Shown piece by piece: positions 14,350 to 17,780 of a stretch of 17,780 nt of DNA. The position numbers and the translations under genes were made by a program. Below the pieces are notes generated by a model. The model did not search any database and was not told the origin of the DNA. It saw only the letters and a list, made by a program, of their open reading frames with translations. This stretch comes from Gemmatimonadota bacterium. Lineage in GTDB: Bacteria; Gemmatimonadota; Gemmatimonadetes; Palauibacterales; Palauibacteraceae. The stretch lies in NCBI GenBank assembly GCA_029288095.1, contig JARFPW010000275.1, forward strand, positions 1 to 17,780, read 5' to 3'. Within the stretch, counting starts at the first letter, position 1. Each line of letters starts with the position of its first letter.

Positions 14350-16076
14350 GTCACCTCTCCCACTGAGTGCCAGCGACGCAGTATCACGAGTCCGACCACA
14401 CCGACGACCGCCGCGATGGTCGCCGTTCTCCATTCGTACAACATCGCGCCGCCGGCCGCGAACATCAGGCCGAACAGCAACAGCACCGCGCCGAGCGTGC
14501 GCATCAGATCCGGTCCCAGCTCGGTTACCGGCTCAATGCCCGTCCGCTGTCGAACGCGACCCCAGCCGGGCCCGCCGGGGCGAACGCGACGGTAGAACGT
14601 ATCGAGTGTCTCATCCGACTCCGGCTTGGTCATGAACATCACGGCAATCCAGATCACTCCGGAGCCGAACGCTGTCACCGCCAGCCGTGCCCCGAATTCC
14701 AGTGGCGGGAAGACATTCGTGTACGTAAGCAGAGCGATCCCGAATCCCGCTAGCATCGCCGTCAGTTCGGCCCACGCGTTCACGCGCCACCAGAACCAGC
14801 GGAGGATGAGCACGGCTCCCGGGCCTGTGCCGATCGCGATCACGAAGCGAAACACGGTTCCGACATCGCTGGTGAAGAACGCGGCGGCGCCACCGCAGGC
14901 GACCATGAGCACGGAGGCCAGGCGCCCCATGAATACGAGTTTCTTCTGCGACGCATCCGGCTCGACGAACCGGGCCCACAGGTCGTTGACGACGTAGCTC
15001 GCGCCCCAGTTGATCTGGGTGGAAACCGTCGACATGAAGGCGGCGACGAACGACGCCACCACCAGCCCGAGCACTCCGGCGGGCAGGTACCTGAGCATGA
15101 GGAGCGGATACCCCATCTCGGGGTCTTCCAGATTCGGGAACACGACGAGCGCCGCCAGAGCGGCCAGGATCCACGGCCATGCCCGCAGCACGTAGTGCAG
15201 CAGGTTGAACAGCCACGCGGCTTTTTCCGCGTCTTTCTCGGTCTTCGCTGCCGACATTCGCTGAACGAACTCGCCACCTCCGTCCGAGCGGCGCCACGCC
15301 CACCATTGGATGCCCAGGTAGGCGAGGAAGGTGCCCATGGGAAGATCCACCGAGCCCGGCCTGGGGACCATGCGAAGCGTGTCGGCTCGGCCGGCTGCTT
15401 CGAGCCCCGCCTTCAGTTCACCCACACCGCCGATGTCGACGATGGCGTAGCCAGCGACGAGAAGGGCGCCGAGCATGGCCAGACCGAACTGCACGAAGTC
15501 CGTGGCCACGACACCCCACAAGCCGGACACGCCCGCGTAGACCATCACGAAGATCGAAAGACCGACGACGATCCACAGTCGCCCGTCCCCGGGAAGCCAG
15601 GGCGGCAGGGCTTCCAACACGCCCAGCGCCTCGATCACCTTCCGCATCGCGAGCATGACGTATCCGATCGCGATGCAGTTGATCGGCACCGCGAACAGGA
15701 AAGCGCGGGTCCCTCGCAGCACGGCTGCAGGACGACCGCCGTAGCGGATTTCCGTGAGCTCCGCGTCGGTGACCACTTCCGCCCGGCGCCACAGGCGAGC
15801 GAACAGGTAGATCAGGAGCACGTGGGACAGCGCGAACGCCCACCACTCCCAGTTCCCGGCGATGCCTCGGCGGGCCACGACGCCGGTAACGTACAGCGGC
15901 GTGTCGACACTGAACGTGGTCGCGGCCATGGAGGTCCCGGCCAGCCACCAGGGCAACGAACGGCCACTGACGAAGAACTCGACCAGGCTGCCGCTGGCGC
16001 GCCGGGCGAGCCACAGACCGATCGCGAGCGTCCCCACCAGATAGGCACCGACGATTCCCCAATCGAGGGCCCCCAT
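14346..16076 (-). CDS. Sodium:solute symporter (SSS family)
   Basis: 576 aa with about 13-14 membrane helices, the usual size of SSS proteins (PF00474). ATG 16076 is chosen because it opens directly into TM1 (LDWGIVGAYLVGTLAIGLWL) and overlaps the stop of the GH3 gene as TGATG. The long open extension upstream is the GH3 gene in another frame. Typical stretches include FFVSGRSLPWWLAGTSMAAT with VDTPLYVTG (TM2, sodium-site region), GVSGLWGVVATDFVQF, and FVAAFMSTVSTQINWGASY (TM8 region with Ser/Thr sodium ligands). It couples sodium entry to uptake of a solute. The solute cannot be read from sequence. Its place between anmK-GH3 and a murein amidase suggests a peptidoglycan fragment or amino sugar (inference). 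Confidence 0.93.
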   Translation of the reverse strand: MGALDWGIVGAYLVGTLAIGLWLARRASGSLVEFFVSGRSLPWWLAGTSMAATTFSVDTPLYVTGVVARRGIAGNWEWWAFALSHVLLIYLFARLWRRAEVVTDAELTEIRYGGRPAAVLRGTRAFLFAVPINCIAIGYVMLAMRKVIEALGVLEALPPWLPGDGRLWIVVGLSIFVMVYAGVSGLWGVVATDFVQFGLAMLGALLVAGYAIVDIGGVGELKAGLEAAGRADTLRMVPRPGSVDLPMGTFLAYLGIQWWAWRRSDGGGEFVQRMSAAKTEKDAEKAAWLFNLLHYVLRAWPWILAALAALVVFPNLEDPEMGYPLLMLRYLPAGVLGLVVASFVAAFMSTVSTQINWGASYVVNDLWARFVEPDASQKKLVFMGRLASVLMVACGGAAAFFTSDVGTVFRFVIAIGTGPGAVLILRWFWWRVNAWAELTAMLAGFGIALLTYTNVFPPLEFGARLAVTAFGSGVIWIAVMFMTKPESDETLDTFYRRVRPGGPGWGRVRQRTGIEPVTELGPDLMRTLGAVLLLFGLMFAAGGAMLYEWRTATIAAVVGVVGLVILRRWHSVGEVT

Positions 16077-17539
16077 CAGCTGCCCTGGCCTGCGGCAGCC
16101 GCCAGGGCCCGGGCGGCGGCCCGTTCCATGGTCGGCTCCGAGCCCCACGCACACAGGCCTCCACCCAGAGAGTCGACGAGGCGCCGGTGGCCCAGAGCCA
16201 CGATCAGTGACTCGGCGGCGGTGTCCCGGACGGCCCGCACGGCTTCCACCGCCGGCGGAGTCAGGCCTGCCGTCCCCTTCCACGCCTGTGGGGTGGAAGC
16301 GATGAGAATCACGGTGTGCGTCCCACCCGGAAACGAGTCGATGTCGTGCAGCATCGCCGGGCACCCGAGGTCGCGCAGTGCATCGACGAATTCAGTTCCG
16401 AGCGGCGGTCGGCCGGGCTGTGGTCGATCATCCCAGACCGGCACGACGTGCAGCGGCTTGACGGTGCGCAGCCAGCCGGGTGAACCCCCCGTCCACGTCA
16501 TGCATCCGAGCGCGAGTGCGTCGACATCAATCCCGTCATCGGATTCTGCTTCAGCCGAGAGCGCCTGTCCGAAGCTTCGACGCACGGCGGAGGAGCGCGC
16601 GCTGGCCTCTTCAAGGCGCCGGAGGACGTTCGCGTCGCGTTCCGCTTCGACGGCCAGAGTGTTCACGGTCCCGGTGATATCCTCCGGGTACAGAAGGAGA
16701 TCGCACCCTGCCAGAAGCGCCGTTACGGCGGCCCGCCCGGAGTCACTGCCTGCATCCAGAAACCCACTCATGTTCATGGCATCGGTGACGGCGAGGCCCG
16801 TGAACCCGAGTTCCAATCGCAACAACTCCGTGAGAACCTCTGGCGCCATGGTGGCGGGGTTCGTGCTTCCCAGGGCGGGATACGCGACGTGCGCCGTGAG
16901 AATTGCGCCCACCTGGGGAACGACGCGGCGGAAGGGCAACAGGTCAGCTTCGAGTTCCTCCCTGCCCGCTTCGACTCGCGGGATCTCGGCATGCGAATCC
17001 GTGGTCGTGCGACCATGACCGGGAAAGTGTTTCGCGCAGGCCAGCACGCCTTCGCCCTGGCATCCCTCGATCCAGGAGGCGCCGAGCCGGGCCACGACTT
17101 CCGGGTCTCCCGAAAACGCTCGAGTGCCGACGATGGGATTTCGCGGCTCGATGTCGAGGTCGAGTACCGGGGCGAAGACGAGATCGATGCCGATGGCGCG
17201 TGCGGCTCGACCGGTCGCGCGACCGGCCGCATGTGCGGCAGCGGCCGGGTCCGCGTGCGCCGCCAGGCCCGCCGGCGGCGGAAGGGTCGGCAGACCATTG
17301 AACTGCTGACCCGGCCCGCGCTCCAGGTCGGACCCGACCCACAGGGGATGAGGCGCAGCCGCCCTCAGCTCGGATACCATCCGGGTCACCTGGTCGGCTT
17401 CGCCCCCGAACACGATGAACCCGCCGGCCCCCAACTCCAGGGCTCGCGCGGCGCGATCCCGAACGGCGGATTCGGATTCCAGGTCGAGGCGCAGGGCCTC
17501 GAGCACGACGCGGCCAGCGAGAGCGCTCGCATCGCTCAC
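16076..17539 (-). CDS. GH3 beta-N-acetylhexosaminidase (NagZ-like), cytoplasmic
   Basis: 487 aa from the GTG at 17539, in a GTGA overlap with anmK. It has no signal peptide. The GH3 barrel (about 1-330) carries the NagZ hallmark KHFPGHGRTTTDSH (170-183), with the Asp181-His183 acid/base dyad of beta-N-acetylglucosaminidases, and the nucleophile Asp253 in VTDAMNM. The early DxEGG substrate motif appears as DLERG (71-75), a small departure. A C-terminal domain (about 350-487) makes it longer than single-domain NagZ of enterobacteria (about 340 aa) and similar to two-domain GH3 enzymes. It is expected to remove GlcNAc from GlcNAc-anhydroMurNAc (peptides), giving the substrate of AnmK. Confidence 0.93.
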   Translation of the reverse strand: MSDASALAGRVVLEALRLDLESESAVRDRAARALELGAGGFIVFGGEADQVTRMVSELRAAAPHPLWVGSDLERGPGQQFNGLPTLPPPAGLAAHADPAAAAHAAGRATGRAARAIGIDLVFAPVLDLDIEPRNPIVGTRAFSGDPEVVARLGASWIEGCQGEGVLACAKHFPGHGRTTTDSHAEIPRVEAGREELEADLLPFRRVVPQVGAILTAHVAYPALGSTNPATMAPEVLTELLRLELGFTGLAVTDAMNMSGFLDAGSDSGRAAVTALLAGCDLLLYPEDITGTVNTLAVEAERDANVLRRLEEASARSSAVRRSFGQALSAEAESDDGIDVDALALGCMTWTGGSPGWLRTVKPLHVVPVWDDRPQPGRPPLGTEFVDALRDLGCPAMLHDIDSFPGGTHTVILIASTPQAWKGTAGLTPPAVEAVRAVRDTAAESLIVALGHRRLVDSLGGGLCAWGSEPTMERAAARALAAAAGQGS

Positions 17540-17780
17540 GCCGGAACCCGCTTTCCGAGTCGGCGCGCGCCGCGCGCGCCGGTGGCCCATGCCACGTCCA
17601 CCGGGATGCCGAGCACGTGCTGTCGAGCCAGCAGGCCGAACGCCGCTGCCTCGCGGGCATCTCCATTCCACCCGGTTTCCTCGAGCAATCGCACACCTAC
17701 GCCGGGAAGGCGATCCGCGAGTCGACGGCGGATCTCCGGATTGCGGGCGCCGCCGCCGCACAGAAGGACCTCCTCTATCG
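17536..17780 (-). CDS. anmK: Anhydro-N-acetylmuramic acid kinase, C-terminal part
   Basis: The last 80 residues of a gene that runs off the window; the reading frame is open to the edge. IEEVLLCGGGARNPEIRRRL matches the nucleotide-binding CGGGxxN segment near the end of AnmK. GWNGDAREAAAFGLLAR corresponds to its EAxAFxxLA segment, and GIPVDVAWATGARGARRLG to the usual C-terminal PxxTGAxxxxxLG ending. AnmK hydrolyses the 1,6-anhydro ring and phosphorylates anhydroMurNAc to MurNAc-6-phosphate in the cytoplasm. The stop overlaps the GTG start of the GH3 gene (GTGA). It is the first visible gene of the operon; the promoter lies outside the window. Confidence 0.92.
   Translation of the reverse strand, partial: IEEVLLCGGGARNPEIRRRLADRLPGVGVRLLEETGWNGDAREAAAFGLLARQHVLGIPVDVAWATGARGARRLGKRVPA

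Noticed and set aside
15195..17018. Open plus-strand frame of 607 codons antisense to the symporter and GH3 genes
   Set aside because: Low-complexity, Arg/Pro/Ser/His-rich translation with no family motif. It is a GC-rich shadow of two genes with complete active-site motifs on the minus strand.

Overview
The window is GC-rich, densely coded bacterial chromosome with housekeeping and envelope genes and no phage, transposon, CRISPR or tRNA signal. Several things fit a marine or environmental Gemmatimonadota-like bacterium: an exported 6-bladed beta-propeller lipoprotein, a Ser/Thr kinase with a zinc ribbon, a coenzyme B12-dependent ribonucleotide reductase, a DUF481 outer-membrane barrel and lipoprotein signals. 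The taxonomy is inferred from gene content only and is moderately uncertain.

Layout. 1-743: an exported NTF2-like protein (+) closed by a strong intrinsic terminator. 761-4003: a minus-strand unit running from a membrane-anchored TPR protein to a Ser/Thr kinase (TTGA stop/start overlap) to a ZIP metal transporter. 4175-8253: single genes in alternating orientation, namely DinB-like (+), exported beta-propeller (-), exported putative cyclase lipoprotein (+), 6-bladed propeller lipoprotein (-) and a small membrane protein (+). Convergent neighbours end within a few bases of each other or share bases. 8257-11604: nrdJ (-), followed by a DUF481 outer-membrane protein. 11605-11917: the nrdJ control region. 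11918-17780: a five-gene minus-strand operon, anmK (partial) - GH3 beta-N-acetylhexosaminidase - sodium:solute symporter - lipoprotein N-acetylmuramoyl-L-alanine amidase - gamma-class carbonic anhydrase-like protein. Every junction in it overlaps by 1 to 4 bases.

How the genes work together. The right-hand operon reads as peptidoglycan turnover and recycling. An envelope amidase trims murein, a symporter is the candidate importer of a released fragment, a cytoplasmic GH3 enzyme removes GlcNAc, and AnmK phosphorylates and opens anhydroMurNAc. The symporter's substrate is inferred from context. The clearest regulatory reading is upstream of nrdJ: a sigma70-type promoter (TTGACC, 17 bp, TATTCT) flanked by two NrdR-box-like palindromes whose centres are 32 bp apart, followed by a leader of about 245 nt that can form several hairpins.

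I do not see convincing evidence of a wholly new system. The best leads are the recycling operon with its symporter and carbonic-anhydrase-like gene, the kinase/TPR pair, the nrdJ leader, and two genes (ZIP and DUF481) whose natural N-termini lack an ATG, GTG or TTG codon.
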